From positions 3,202,839-3,266,838 of the forward strand of contig NC_060960.1 in NCBI RefSeq assembly GCF_910589235.1: a stretch of DNA of 64,000 nucleotides, read 5' to 3'. Shown one piece after another: positions 24,899 through 35,976 of this stretch (position 1 is the first letter of the stretch; each line of letters starts with the position of its first letter). The stretch comes from Vespa crabro. Taxonomy: Eukaryota > Arthropoda > Insecta > Hymenoptera > Vespidae. A program made the position numbers and the translations under genes. The notes beneath the pieces are model-generated. The model saw nothing but the letters and a program-made list of their open reading frames with translations. It did not search any database and had not been told where the DNA came from.

Positions 24899-24986
24899 TT
24901 CCTCTTTCTCTCTCTCTCCTCTCTGTTTCTCTCTCTCCTCTCTGTTTCTCTCTCTCCTCTCTATTTCTCTCTCTCTCTCTCTCTAC
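24860..24986. repeat. (CT)n array with 20-bp higher-order repeat
   Basis: A pure CT tract (24860-24890) is followed by about three near-identical 20-bp units of the form CT-run, CCTCTCTGTTT at about 24906-24970, showing a secondary tandem duplication inside a microsatellite. Confidence 0.93.
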
Positions 24987-25531
24987 CTCTATCTGTCTCT
25001 ATCTTTCACTCTCGATCGACGTTCTATCTTCGCGAACACGAGCATATATACGTGTAATTCCGTTATTCGGTACAACGCGCAAAATTGCTGGCACAAGATG
25101 AAACGATTCAACTCGTACAACGCGCGCGAACATTGCGTACGCGAACAAATTTTTCTTCGTAAAATGATGATCGATGATATTGACAAATCACCAATTCACT
25201 CGACGCAATGTAACAAATTTATTTGTAGGATGTAAAATAGAAAACAAAAAAGAAAAATTTATATTCCGAGAATCTCCTTTAATCTTGATTAAAGATTATG
25301 GGCGTTAAATATACAAAAACTTTCACTCTTTTTTTTAATTTTTTAATTCAATTTCTATTGAAATACGAATTAAAAAATTCATCACTTCGAACGTCTCAAA
25401 TTTGTTCGATTTATAATTGCAATTTAGGATTAAAAAAAAATGAGAATATTGTCTTTCAGAGAGTTACTGAGTTTATTAGATATTATATTGATACATTTGT
25501 CTAATATTTATTTCGATTTTTGGATTTGCAG
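24987..25531. other. spacer upstream of a candidate exon
   Basis: CpG-bearing at 25010-25150, then AT-rich. It ends in ATTTTTGGATTTGCAG (25516-25531), a good match to an insect 3' splice site. Confidence 0.5.
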
Positions 25532-25679
25532 CCAATCAATTACCGAAAGATTGTCCCAGAAACCTATGACCGATAAAAGCACGAAGAGCTTTTCAAAAAA
25601 TTTCGATTTATTCGATGATGATGTCACGGACTACGTATACCAGCCAGCATTTGAACTGCGTAACGAAGGTGCTCGTTAA
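25532..25679 (+). CDS. candidate terminal exon, product unrecognised
   Basis: After a 3' splice-site-like TTTGCAG, the sequence is open for 48 codons (one base carried over from an upstream exon) to TAA at 25677-25679. The peptide starts QSITERLSQKPMTDK, is rich in Ser/Lys, then has an acidic patch (DLFDDDVTDY) and ends ELRNEGAR. AATAAA lies at 25785-25790. An internal-exon reading would need a donor at GAAG/GTGCTC, which is weak. No upstream partner exon, start codon or family match is seen. The codons look protein-like, but chance cannot be excluded. Confidence 0.22.
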
Positions 25680-26648
25680 ATAATTAGGGCGACAGCGACT
25701 CTCGAAAGAGTCGTGCTTTTGAATTACTTGTCAAGATAACACGATCTGCGACTAGCGAGAAAGAACATGCGGATAGTGTGAGAAAATAAAGGAAAAAAGA
25801 AGAAGAAGGAGGAAAAGAGGGAAGAAAGGAAAAGACACGCATAAACGCCAGTTCGTCGAGCTCTATGTGACGTGTTCCCATTTATTTCTACGCTACTGCA
25901 GTTTCTCTTTGAATGATATAAAAAAAAAAGGTTGGGTCGTGAAGCTCGAGAAATCGTCTCGTAAACGCGAACTATGTATCTATAGTATCTATGTAGATAT
26001 ATATATCTATGCTGCATAAAGACATATATACGAATTCATATTTCTATTATTTTACTCGTTTCAAAAATTGATTAGTTAAGAAATCCTCAGTTTTATTCAT
26101 TTCATTAATAAAGATAAAATAAATCACAAAAAGATAGATTTGAGATAGTACCATATGGATTAATTAAAATAAAATAGATTTTTTATTTTATTTTTTATTA
26201 AAATTACTTGATAAGAATTGAAAGAATATGAAAGAAAATAATAAAATAATATTAGATTGTTGTTGAAGAAGAATAACAAAGTTAACAAAAGAAAGATAAA
26301 ATTTAGCAATCATGGTATTTTCTTTTATCAAGGCTGCGGTAAATTTCCGCACTTTGAACGCGTTTATTCCGTTTAACTCACGAAGTGATATTACAAGGGA
26401 ACAAGTCCAGTACGGAGTCGAGTACAAGCCAGCGAGCATGTCCGCCAAAGAGTGGAGTGCCGTTGCTAACTTGATTTTTCTCAGAAAGACGCTTTCACGA
26501 GAGAACCGTAGGGAAAGGGAACGACGTTTGGATATCGCTGAAAGAGGCTGCTGTGATGGTCTTCGTGAAGCTTCGAAGAGGATGGGCAACCAATTTTTGT
26601 GAGTGCACCTTGAAATAATCATAGCTTCTATCTAAGTGGCGCTCGCCG

Positions 26649-26650
<2 letters not shown>
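25680..26650. other. single-copy DNA
   Basis: Open frames overlap on both strands at 26188-26622 without recognisable products. Includes AT-rich DNA at 26040-26300. No gene is called. Confidence 0.5.

Positions 26651-26705
<55 letters not shown>
26651..26705. repeat. compound (TA)n(TG)n microsatellite
   Basis: TA run of about 34 bp runs into a TG run of about 22 bp. Alternating pyrimidine-purine sequence of this kind can adopt Z-form or cruciform structures. Confidence 0.98.
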
Positions 26706-26706
<1 letters not shown>

Positions 26707-27230
26707 ACCTATCTGTATATATAACTGCGTATACGTATACGTATATATTTTTCTCGTCTAGACGGTAACGCCAAATACATATATCCATCATTCGCGAACG
26801 CTTGGCAACTCTACTAGCTGTCTGTCCAGTTTCGAGTATAACCCTAATGTCTAGATATCCGGGTAAAACACCAAGAGGGCCTATATAAATATTAACACGA
26901 ATGCATTTTCATCTAGTGAAAAAGATTGTCCGATCGTTCGAAATAATTGAGTAACGACGATATATTATCACAGTTCATCCGTTCTAAAAATGATTATTTC
27001 ATAACAAAATGAAAGAATATATGCACTCCTTTATCGAATTATTTTATTTATTATTTTAATTCTTGTAATATTACGAATATTCGTCATAAAATTTATACAT
27101 ACTATAATAACAAGAACGAACGACCTAAGAACATCGATACGATGAAGCAATAATTCGTTGAATATGGCCAAGAGAACGAAGGACATTCCCACGAAGGGTT
27201 ACATCGTTCGAGATCGGTGGGTATGCAATA
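26706..27230. other. AT-rich single-copy spacer
   Basis: Contains a short TACG run at about 26730-26745. No gene recognised. Confidence 0.6.
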
Positions 27231-27560
27231 GACATCATCCGCGGCTACGATATCGCGGCCTAAGGTGGCTGTAAAGACGCGAGTATCTGGCAGATGGCGG
27301 TTGTGTGGATGTTATATAATATTCATGCAGCAGTATTGCATCTTGAGTGGTGCCATTAGAGAACGTGGGCGTCAGCCATCGTGGTATCATGGCGGTTTGT
27401 TGTTCTCTTGGCGCCTTCATCGGCACTCATCCCCTTTCCTTTACGCTTGAACCCCTTTCCCCCTCCCCATCAAACATCTTCTCTCTAACCACCAAGATCA
27501 TCACCACAACCGCACGAACTCTCTTGCACCGATGGTTACGCTTCCACGAATAATTCAACG
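27231..27560. promoter_or_regulatory. GC-richer island with clustered GCCAT cores
   Basis: Within 100 bp there are four GCCAT/ATGGC cores (27294-27298, 27352-27356, 27375-27379, 27389-27393). GCCAT is the core of the Pho/YY1 binding site found in fly Polycomb response elements. GA/CT tracts, which could bind GAGA-type factors, are plentiful but lie several hundred bases away. The regulatory role is inferred from motif density alone. Open frames here overlap on both strands and are not called as genes. Confidence 0.22.
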
Positions 27561-28030
27561 AGAAACCACGAAAATCTTTTTATGATTTTCAAAGGTTTTG
27601 CGTTTTTTTTTTATTGATTAGACAAATGAAAATCTATCGTGTACAATGTTTTTCTTCTTTTTTTCTTTTTTTTTTTTTTTCATCAAACTAAGAATCAATG
27701 GGATCCATAAAAAAGATTCAAATATTTCAATTTACATCAAGAACAATTTTCTTTATCACTTTTCCCAAATGGAAACTCATTTTCTTGTTGAAAACAATAA
27801 CTATACGTGATACATACACACTATATGTATATAGATATTCATATAAATTTCACATAACGGGTATTCATTGCCGTTCTCCTTTTCGTTCTCGATTCGTCGG
27901 GCGAAAATTTACTTCCATCTCGGATGCAGTGACGATAATAGTAAGTTACGTCGAAGTAATAATGTGTGCGAGATGAGTGAAGTAAACTCTTTAGGGGGAA
28001 AACTCACACCTCTTACTTTCCCAATCTCCT
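27561..28030. other. single-copy spacer
   Basis: Contains T-rich runs at 27605-27613 and 27656-27680. No gene features. Confidence 0.6.
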
Positions 28031-28031
28031 C

Positions 28032-28086
<55 letters not shown>

Positions 28087-28092
28087 TTCTCA
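28031..28092. repeat. (CT)n array
   Basis: CT repeats with CTTT breaks. Confidence 0.96.
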
Positions 28093-28395
28093 TTTATTCG
28101 CAAGACCAATAACCGTCTTTTGTGACGTCGAACGTCGAATGATAAAGAGACAATTTATGTCATCAAGAACGCATCGTCGTCGACAACGAATCCTCCTCTT
28201 CCACCACCTCTCTTCGGTTTCCCTCCCATTCTACCATCTCGTCGTCAGAAGCGACGTTAAGTATTCATCGGGCGTTTTCGCGCTTCGTGCCTTCTCGTCT
28301 TCACGGTGAACCGTGGCGTGCCTTCAAAAGAGGGATCCAAGAGACGCGCACCCATAACCGCCATTATCGTATCTAGCATCCACCATCTTTCTCCA
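28093..28395. other. CpG-rich single-copy DNA
   Basis: Many TCG/CGT steps (28130-28370) and no repeat. No open frame is supported. Confidence 0.5.
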
Positions 28396-28446
28396 TTCTT
28401 CTTCTTCTTCTTCTTCTTCTTCTTATTCTTCTTCTTCTTCTTCTTT
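28396..28446. repeat. (TTC)n microsatellite
   Basis: About 16 TTC triplets with one TTA. It is the only substantial TTC array here and is a homopurine/homopyrimidine mirror repeat. Confidence 0.97.
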
Positions 28447-28666
28447 TCTTTCCCCTTCTTTTTTCGTTTTCTTCTTTTTCCTCAGTATTCTCTCTTCTGC
28501 AGACTTCTTAATGCCACGTTCTTTCTCTAGCAGTATCTTCAAACCCCTTAGGAGTTACGCGTTAAAGGTAGAAAATAATAATTCTGTGTGGCTCTTCTTT
28601 CTTCTCCTTCTTTTTCTTACCACTCGTCGATTCTTCAAAGCATTCGTTGAATATCCGAGTATCTCG

Positions 28667-28670
<4 letters not shown>

Positions 28671-28698
<28 letters not shown>

Positions 28699-28703
28699 AT
28701 ACA

Positions 28704-28734
<31 letters not shown>

Positions 28735-28737
28735 ATA

Positions 28738-28779
<42 letters not shown>

Positions 28780-28825
28780 CACACACACACACTCTCTCTC
28801 TCTCTCTCTCTCTCTCATACACACA

Positions 28826-28853
<28 letters not shown>
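28671..28853. repeat. long compound (CT)n array punctuated by CATACAC blocks
   Basis: Five CT runs of about 20-35 bp are separated by ATACAC, ATACAC, ATACACACACACAC and ATACACACAC. The interruptions share the same form, so the array probably grew by duplicating CT-plus-CATACA blocks. Confidence 0.95.
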
Positions 28854-28856
<3 letters not shown>

Positions 28857-29577
28857 TCCTTTCCTCCCTCTTTCTATATTTCTGTCTCTCTTCTCGTCTT
28901 TCCGACCAATCGAATTTCCTTAATGGATCTTAGACGCCTGGTTCGGACCAACGTCGAAATGTTCTCTCTAAATGATTATAGTAGATCAATGCCGAGGTCT
29001 TCTGATCTATAGAAAATACATTGCAGGTTTCATTTAAAAAGAGAACAATTTTTTCTTTTCATAATATAAAAACGACGGAATGTAATGTTAATTATTTCAT
29101 ATAAGGGATCATCAATAGATGGATATAATTTGAACGGAATATAAATCTATATATAAGATACATATTCATAGATATATATCACGCAATCGAATAAAGAGAT
29201 ATATTTATGAAGCATTAACTCAATCCTTAATAACGTTCGATCCAATCGTTATATCCCTTATGATTCCCATGTTATAACTTTTCTTTTTGCTTTTTCTCTT
29301 GTATTTTTCTTCTTTCTTCTTTTCTTTTTTTTTTTTTATTTCGACTCTAATGATTCTTACAGTAGAAATAAAAAGGTGAGGATAGATCTTTAGGGCGTGG
29401 CTATGCCAACAACGAATGGCCGAGTATCGCGACAAATAATTGTGTTTCGCCTGATTGCAGGGAGATTCTCATTAAATTGTCGCTCTCTATTTACCGTTCG
29501 CTAGCCATGTTTGGTAGATCTTAACCAATGCCGACATGCTAAGAGCTTTTGGCCCTACCACACTATCTGTCTGTCTT
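28854..29577. other. single-copy spacer
   Basis: AT-rich, with a T-rich tract (29285-29340). No gene recognised. Confidence 0.6.
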
Positions 29578-29598
29578 TCTCTTTCTCTCTCTTTCTCT

Positions 29599-29645
<47 letters not shown>

Positions 29646-29692
29646 ACTCTCTCTCTATCTCTCTTTCTCACTTTCTCTCGACTTCTTTCTTT
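29578..29692. repeat. (CT)n array
   Basis: Pure CT at about 29602-29638, flanked by CTTT- and CTTA-containing units. Confidence 0.95.
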
Positions 29693-30770
29693 CAAGCTTT
29701 ATAGGATTCCGTGGCTTTTCCAACAGACTGTAATTCGGCTACCGTCTCCTCTACGGAAAAAGAGGTTATCGGGATGGTTCGGTGTAAAGGGAAGCCACTG
29801 AAAAACTCTTCGAACGAAATGGACTGTGTAGGACGAAATCGCAAGCTCGTCCAGTTTAGAAACCCGTCGGGAAGTTTCGCCTCTCTAACTTTAAAATACT
29901 TTTCTCGAGTGTACGAGCATTACCAATCCTCGTCTCCGAATACTTCGTATCTCGTTCTTTACATTAGACGCACGAGATTTTATTTAATATTTTACGTTCA
30001 GAAATCACTAAATATCTACTAAAGAAACATACCGACGTAGATACTTATTTAAAAATATCTTGAAATTGTTCGAGATTCGAAAGATATAATCGATTATTCT
30101 AACAAAATTTATTATTCAATTTTACATAATTATTGATTTAATAAAATTTAAGATAATTCATTCGGAATACTTTTTTCTTTCTTTCTTTTCTTTTTTTTTT
30201 TTTTCTTAAGAATAAGAATATAAATCGAAAAACGGATAACTTTTACGTTTAATAGTCCTTCAATGACCTCTTACTACTTTCATTCTCTTTTCGGGATAAC
30301 AGTGTGATTGTGAGAGCAAAGTACTGTAAATAATGTTGTTTACGAGATTCGATTGTTTTAAAAACGAATAGTGAAACAAACATGGCTGATAGTAACTCGA
30401 AGAGAGCAAAGAGGCCGAGACAAAGGGAAAGGAGAAAAGACTAAAGAGGAGGAGACGAATCAAAAAGAGACTTTATCCGTGGTGAAATCGAGACGTCACA
30501 GAAACCAAAGAGTATTTTCCTTTTCCCTCCTCATCCTCTATTTCCTCCTATTTCAACGAAGTTACGGAGTTGATCACTGTAAAGGGCTTTTCTGTCAGAA
30601 GTTATTTATTTAAACAAAAAAAAATGTCGGATAATGGAAAATCATAAAATATTTTAAACGAAGTTAATAGCCCGATCGGACATAACGTAAAAGTAACTAA
30701 ATATATATGATAACGTCGTTCATATTATATATGTTATTTTATTAATAACTAAACGTGAGAGATACGAGTT

Positions 30771-30772
<2 letters not shown>
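29693..30772. other. single-copy DNA with an unassigned open frame
   Basis: A plus frame at 29711-30022 (103 codons) is polar and free of repeats, but no family, splice site or start context supports it. The rest is AT-rich with a T run at 30190-30204. Confidence 0.45.

Positions 30773-30832
<60 letters not shown>
30773..30832. repeat. (TA)n microsatellite
   Basis: Uninterrupted TA run of about 58 bp. Confidence 0.98.
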
Positions 30833-30835
<3 letters not shown>

Positions 30836-31110
30836 GAGAGAATAAATGATATCTACTTTGGAAAGCACGGCTGACTGCATAATAATTTGGGATATCACGG
30901 TGTATTTATTAAATTATTTTCCCTAAATTATAATATATCTGATATTTATTGTTCCATTATTTACAAGAATTATACATATAGTGTTTATATTACATTCATT
31001 CTTGAATTGTTTCACATGAATATCTTACAGTTTCCCCTTATAAATAAAATAAATTATATCTCCCTTTAATACAAAATAAAATTAAAAATATCAGAATTTC
31101 GTGTATCCCG

Positions 31111-31328
31111 AATATGAGCATAGCGAATGAACAATGATATTTAACAAATGCAAACAATACGATAAAAAATTATATAATAAAATATCCCTCTTTTATCGAC
31201 CTTGTTTCGTCGTAGTTAAAATATGAACATAGCGAATGAACAATGACATTTAACAAACGCAAACAGTACGATAAAAAATTATATAATAAAATTTTTCTCT
31301 TTTATTGACCTTGTCTCGTCATCGTTAA
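31111..31328 (+). repeat. two-copy 109-bp tandem duplication
   Basis: Copies at 31111-31219 and 31220-31328 align without gaps at about 98 of 109 positions. Most differences are C/T or A/G transitions. The unit contains GCGAATGAACAATG and CTCTTTTAT. It is non-coding, and the flanks show no transposon ends. Confidence 0.9.
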
Positions 31329-31539
31329 AAATTCTCCGACTATCATTGATATCTTGAAAAAGATTTTTAAAAAATTTGAAATCTTACAATATCCTTAAAT
31401 TCAACTGAAGCATCATTAACATGAAATAATTATCTAAGTTTACAACATTTATTTTGAAAAATTAATTAAATTAACTTCTATACATAAATGAAATAAATTA
31501 TGTGTATGTGTGTGTGAGTAATGTAACACGTATGTCTAT

Positions 31540-31562
31540 ACATATATATATGTATATATATG

Positions 31563-31595
<33 letters not shown>

Positions 31596-31598
31596 TTA
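31540..31598. repeat. degenerate (TA)n array
   Basis: TA repeats with TGTA and TAAATA interruptions. Confidence 0.93.
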
Positions 31599-31659
31599 TA
31601 CATATACCTCATATATCTCATTTATATATAAATTTTAAAAATACATATGTCTATGTATG

Positions 31660-31661
<2 letters not shown>

Positions 31662-31729
<68 letters not shown>

Positions 31730-31730
31730 A
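31662..31730. repeat. compound (TA)n(GA)n microsatellite
   Basis: TA run of about 44 bp directly joined to a GA run of about 25 bp. It mirrors the CT-TA array at 1994-2076 on the opposite strand. Confidence 0.98.
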
Positions 31731-31902
31731 AAAGAAAGAAATATATATAGAGGTGATATAGAACGATTCCAGGAAGACTCCGAGACAAAAAGTACGCTAG
31801 GAAAACGAGCGTTTAGTTCTGTAACGACGCAAGTAAATCATGAAGGATGCCAACTAGCCTGCGGCCACGGATATTTGCCCGCTTTTCATATCTCGTTTAT
31901 TT

Positions 31903-31909
<7 letters not shown>

Positions 31910-31947
<38 letters not shown>
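31910..31947. repeat. (CT)n microsatellite
   Basis: Uninterrupted CT run of about 38 bp. Confidence 0.98.
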
Positions 31948-31949
<2 letters not shown>

Positions 31950-33085
31950 TCCTCTCTGTCTCTCTTTGTCTTTGTCTCTATCTTCATTCTTTCTCTCTTC
32001 TTTTTCCCCTTTCCTTCGCACGTGCGAGTTACTGGAAAGACTTGAGAATGACTCACGATAATAAATCAGCCAAAACGATCTACTATTTTTTTCTTACCCC
32101 CACTCCTTCGATTTTCTTCCTCTCGAACGACATTCTACCGATCTTCAAGCTTTCTAGCCTCATCGATATTATTTCGACAACTTTGCGAGAAAAATACGTG
32201 CCTCTTAGGAGTATTTCGATGTAAAGGAGAGGGAAAAACGATTTTTAATGCTCGCAAAACGTCGCTTCACCATTCCCCCGTAAATGTCAGATAACATCGT
32301 ATAACTTTAAGGGAAGTTTCTGAAACCAAAAAAAAGGGCTTGAAAATCTTATTACAAGGAGCATCACTCAAAAACTCGATGATCGTGTTTAGATACCATT
32401 TACTCTGTCAAAACCTGAAAGATCCTCCTTTGGAACGAGCTATTTAATTTTCGATGAAATAAAGAAAGAAAAAGAGAGAATCGAAAAATATTGAATGATC
32501 ATTTTTAAGGATCGATAGAGAAAGACAACGCTCGTTTACAATTTCCTTCTTTTTTTTTTTTTTTGAATGTATGAATGGAAGTCTCACACGTCGCAAATTC
32601 ACTTCTCTTTTTCCTTTGCAAACCTTCTTTTGATCTTTTTCTCTTTTTTCTTTTATTCTCGAAATGCAAAAATCGAACTCTTCACCTTGAAAACATCAAA
32701 CTCGTTCGTACGAGATGATGAAACCGTACGAAAAATGGAAATTGCGAGGAGAAAGAAAATAAAAAAAAATAGAAGTAAAAGAAGAAGCGTTTAAACTACA
32801 AAGAACGTGAAAACGTGCCTTTTTTACTTTCAAGTATTTCGGAAGAAAAACAAATCTTGATGTTTGAAAGTTTCTATTGTTCCTCTTCTACTACAACCGC
32901 AATTGCATTTCTCTGATCACTTTTTCGCAATATTTTCTATTTTCTTTACTAGAAAATTTAAAAGTTCATCTCTTTTTAAAGAAAGTTGAAAAAGATATTC
33001 GATCTTTCATCTTCATATTTCACAAAAGTTTTTTATAAAATTTCAACACAATTAGTTCAATCATTTTGTTAATTTTTAACATTGA

Positions 33086-33089
<4 letters not shown>
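31948..33089. other. single-copy spacer
   Basis: AT-rich with T runs at 32551-32564. No gene features recognised. Confidence 0.6.

Positions 33090-33124
<35 letters not shown>
33090..33124. repeat. (TA)n microsatellite
   Basis: Uninterrupted TA run of about 35 bp. Confidence 0.98.
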
Positions 33125-33126
<2 letters not shown>

Positions 33127-33491
33127 CAAAATTGGAGTGTTATTAAAAATTTTCGAGTGGTCAATCTAAAATTTTAGACAGTATTTTTCAGTATAATAGA
33201 TTAACTATATGTAATATACTATTAAATTTGATTCAGTTGATTTATTGACATGGTCAAAAAAGTTAATGTGCACAGACATATTTGAAAAACGCCATGATTC
33301 GTAAAGAGCTTTTATAATAGAATTGAAAAATTTCATTTATATCAAATGTTATATCGCGCGAACGTGTTTTCCGTAATGGTAGATAAAAATTGAAATTATA
33401 TTTTCTCTCTGATTAAATATGTTATAAATATTTTATTACAGGAACACTCAGTAAAAACGTTAGAATATTTATCTGCTAATTTAAAGTTCTA

Positions 33492-33497
33492 TTTATT
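33492..33497 (-). terminator. possible polyadenylation signal AATAAA
   Basis: AATAAA on minus, about 49 bases past the stop codon of the candidate exon at 33546-33723. AATAAA is frequent by chance in AT-rich DNA, so it adds only modest support. Confidence 0.25.
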
Positions 33498-33545
33498 ACA
33501 GATATTACAGAAATTACAGAATATGATTTTAGGACACACAAAACA

Positions 33546-33723
33546 TTAAAAGTCTTTTTCATCAACTTTTTCATGTATATATTTAAGTACATTTCCTTTC
33601 ATTTCATTTTTATATGGTACATTTTTGTTACTATTTTTGTTTATACATGACGAACAAAGCACACGCAGCTTTTCTCTCAAATATACGACAATAAGAAATA
33701 ATAAAATCACCCATACCAATTTA
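33546..33723 (-). CDS. candidate terminal exon: hydrophobic segment plus basic tail, unrecognised
   Basis: On minus, a 3' splice-site-like TTCAATTCAAACATAG (ending at 33724) is followed by one carried-over base and 58 codons to TAA. Residues 2-15 are strongly hydrophobic (LVWVILLFLIVVYL), long enough for most of a membrane helix. Then come a basic stretch with a CSSC motif (REKLRVLCSSCINKN) and a mixed charged tail ending VDEKDF. This is the layout of a single-pass protein's last exon, and AATAAA follows about 50 bases on. A TACTAAC-like branch site lies about 120 bases upstream. No other exon, signal peptide or family match was found, so chance remains a real alternative. Confidence 0.27.
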
Positions 33724-33724
33724 C

Positions 33725-34098
33725 TATGTTTGAATTGAACGAACATAAAACAAGCAACGTATCTTCCAGCATGATTACAAAAAGATAGCCGGGTTACGAG
33801 CACCCAGTGAGTTCTTATGTGGTATTTAATCGTCTCGGTTAGTACGCGAGACCGGCACTATTAATTTCGCGATCGTTTCGCTGGGCTCTGCGTATAAGGG
33901 GATAATAGAAAACAAAGTGGCGGGATTAAAAAGTGGAAAGCATCTGTTAGAAACTTTCAGGGTGTGAGTGTGCACGTGTATTCATGCGAAGAGGTATAAT
34001 TTCGTTCAACGATTTATCGTTTGGTAAAATTGCTCCGTAAGCAACAAATTCGGCCAAAAAATACATCGATCAAATTGCGAATGGAAAAGGAAAAAGAA

Positions 34099-34103
<5 letters not shown>
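33725..34103. other. single-copy DNA
   Basis: CpG-bearing patch at 33830-33900. If the minus-strand exon is real, this is its upstream intron. Confidence 0.5.
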
Positions 34104-34139
<36 letters not shown>

Positions 34140-34166
34140 AGAGAAAGAGAGAGAAAAAGAAAGAGA
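34104..34166. repeat. (GA)n array
   Basis: GA repeats with one GATG and several AAAG interruptions. Confidence 0.96.
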
Positions 34167-34513
34167 TATATTACATGGTGGTGTGGCTCGATAATTAAAA
34201 ATTTTTTTCCGAGAAAATTTTCTATCTTGTCAGAGAATGTTCGTGATAAAACCATGAAAATCGAGCATGTAGAAGAGAAAGAAAAAATGAGATTGTACAA
34301 GAGAAAAGAAAAAAGAAAAATATATATTAAAGCTATGATAAATCGTACGCAGTCGTTTCATTGCCAACGATATAGCCAACGAAACGAAATCGTTCTTCAA
34401 ATATAGAACAAAAGCGTTTGTTAAAATCGTAATGACGAGGAGTTACATTTTACAAGGTACCAATTTGTAAAGCACGCGGGAAAGTACATGAATCATCATT
34501 ATTCCTGAATTAG

Positions 34514-34520
34514 ATAGAGG

Positions 34521-34552
<32 letters not shown>
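34514..34552. repeat. (GA)n array
   Basis: GA run with GGGA at its start and one AAAG. Confidence 0.95.
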
Positions 34553-34956
34553 TGTTACGAACGAAAGAAAATATATTTTATATAGGATGATACAAAATTT
34601 ATAATAATTTTCATTCTCAAAAAATGATCAACTGTGTTGGTACGATGCTATTCAACACTCGTACTTTCCTATTTGATATACTTCTTCCTTTTTCATGAGA
34701 TGAGAGACAGAGAAACGGAGAAAAAGAGGGAGATAGAGACAGACATATAATAAGACAGACGGATAAAGAAGAAAAGGGAAAAAACGTAGAAATGTAGCTC
34801 ACTTTAGTTCAATCTTTCAACAGCATGTCTCTCAGGCATCGCGTACGCTCCGAATAAGCTGTCATTAAAATCTTTCTCATTATCCTTCGTACAATGTCGT
34901 CCCACATTACACAATGTGCCGATTTTGTAAACTCGAAGTTACTGCCATACATATGA

Positions 34957-34965
34957 TGATGATGA

Positions 34966-35000
<35 letters not shown>

Positions 35001-35137
35001 ATGTTTGTATGTATGTATGTATTTATGTATGTATGTATGTATGTATTTATGTATGTATGTATGTATGTATGTATGTATTTATGTATGTATGTATGTATTT
35101 ATGTATGTTGTATGTATGTACATGTGTGTGTGTGTAT
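34957..35137. repeat. (GAT)-(TG)n-(GTAT)n array with TTAT variants
   Basis: A short GAT run and a TG run lead into about 30 TATG units. TTAT or TTTG variants recur every 16-32 bp (near 35003, 35021, 35046, 35078, 35098), so the array has higher-order structure. The Tyr-Val-Cys-Met frames are by-products. Confidence 0.95.
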
Positions 35138-35909
35138 CGATACGATCGTATGTAATAGGTATATAAATATTTCATTTATAAGATTTTAATCGACAATTAC
35201 TTAATAAACAATTATCTACGTACAACTTATTTTTCATCAAATTAACTATCTTTTCAAAGTACTGTTTATACGAATATATTTTTTCTTATCTTTTTTCTTT
35301 CCTGTTTCAGAATTTCCGGACTTATTCGTATTTTTGGATCGGAGCTTGAAAAAAAAAGGCAAAGAAGAAAAAGATCGAATGAACGTGTAACGAACAAGAG
35401 AGGGGAATATTTGTTACCAAGCAAACTTTTCAAACCTCAGTCTGATGCCCGGCTTACACTCTTCCTACCGCTCGTCGAATGCCGGTCTACGTCGTAATTA
35501 ATTTTAATGAAAGTACCTTTTCGTTGCGTGATCTTCGACGGATTTTTTTGCCGAAATAGCAATTCTCGTCGCAATTTTCAATCAAAAATCCGAAAGCAAA
35601 GTCTAATTTAAATGATGAAATTGATGAACGTAATAAACATAGACGGTATTTTCAAATTTTTTTCTTTATAAATATGAATGATAAATAAAGTCGAAAAGAA
35701 AAAATATAAATAAGAATTAATAAGTAATTATATATTATAAATTAATATAATATAATAATAAACGGCTATTCAAAGGTTTATTACAAAGTATACATTCTTT
35801 TATTAATTATCTTTGATTTGAAAAGTAAATTAGCATTTTTATCATGAAGACCAAAGAAAACAAAGTAATTCGTAATTGATTAAACAGAGAAAAAGATAGA
35901 GATATATAG
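35138..35909. other. single-copy spacer
   Basis: AT-rich, with a more GC-rich patch at 35430-35570. No gene recognised. Confidence 0.6.
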
Positions 35910-35934
35910 ATAGAAAGATGGAGAAAGAGAGAGG

Positions 35935-35972
<38 letters not shown>

Positions 35973-35976
35973 AAGG
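35910..35976. repeat. (GA)n array
   Basis: GA repeats preceded by GATA-rich sequence. Confidence 0.95.

Noticed and set aside
34914..35189. Tyr-Val-Cys-Met repeat frames open in all three plus frames
   Set aside because: By-product of the GTAT tetranucleotide array, which stays open in every frame.
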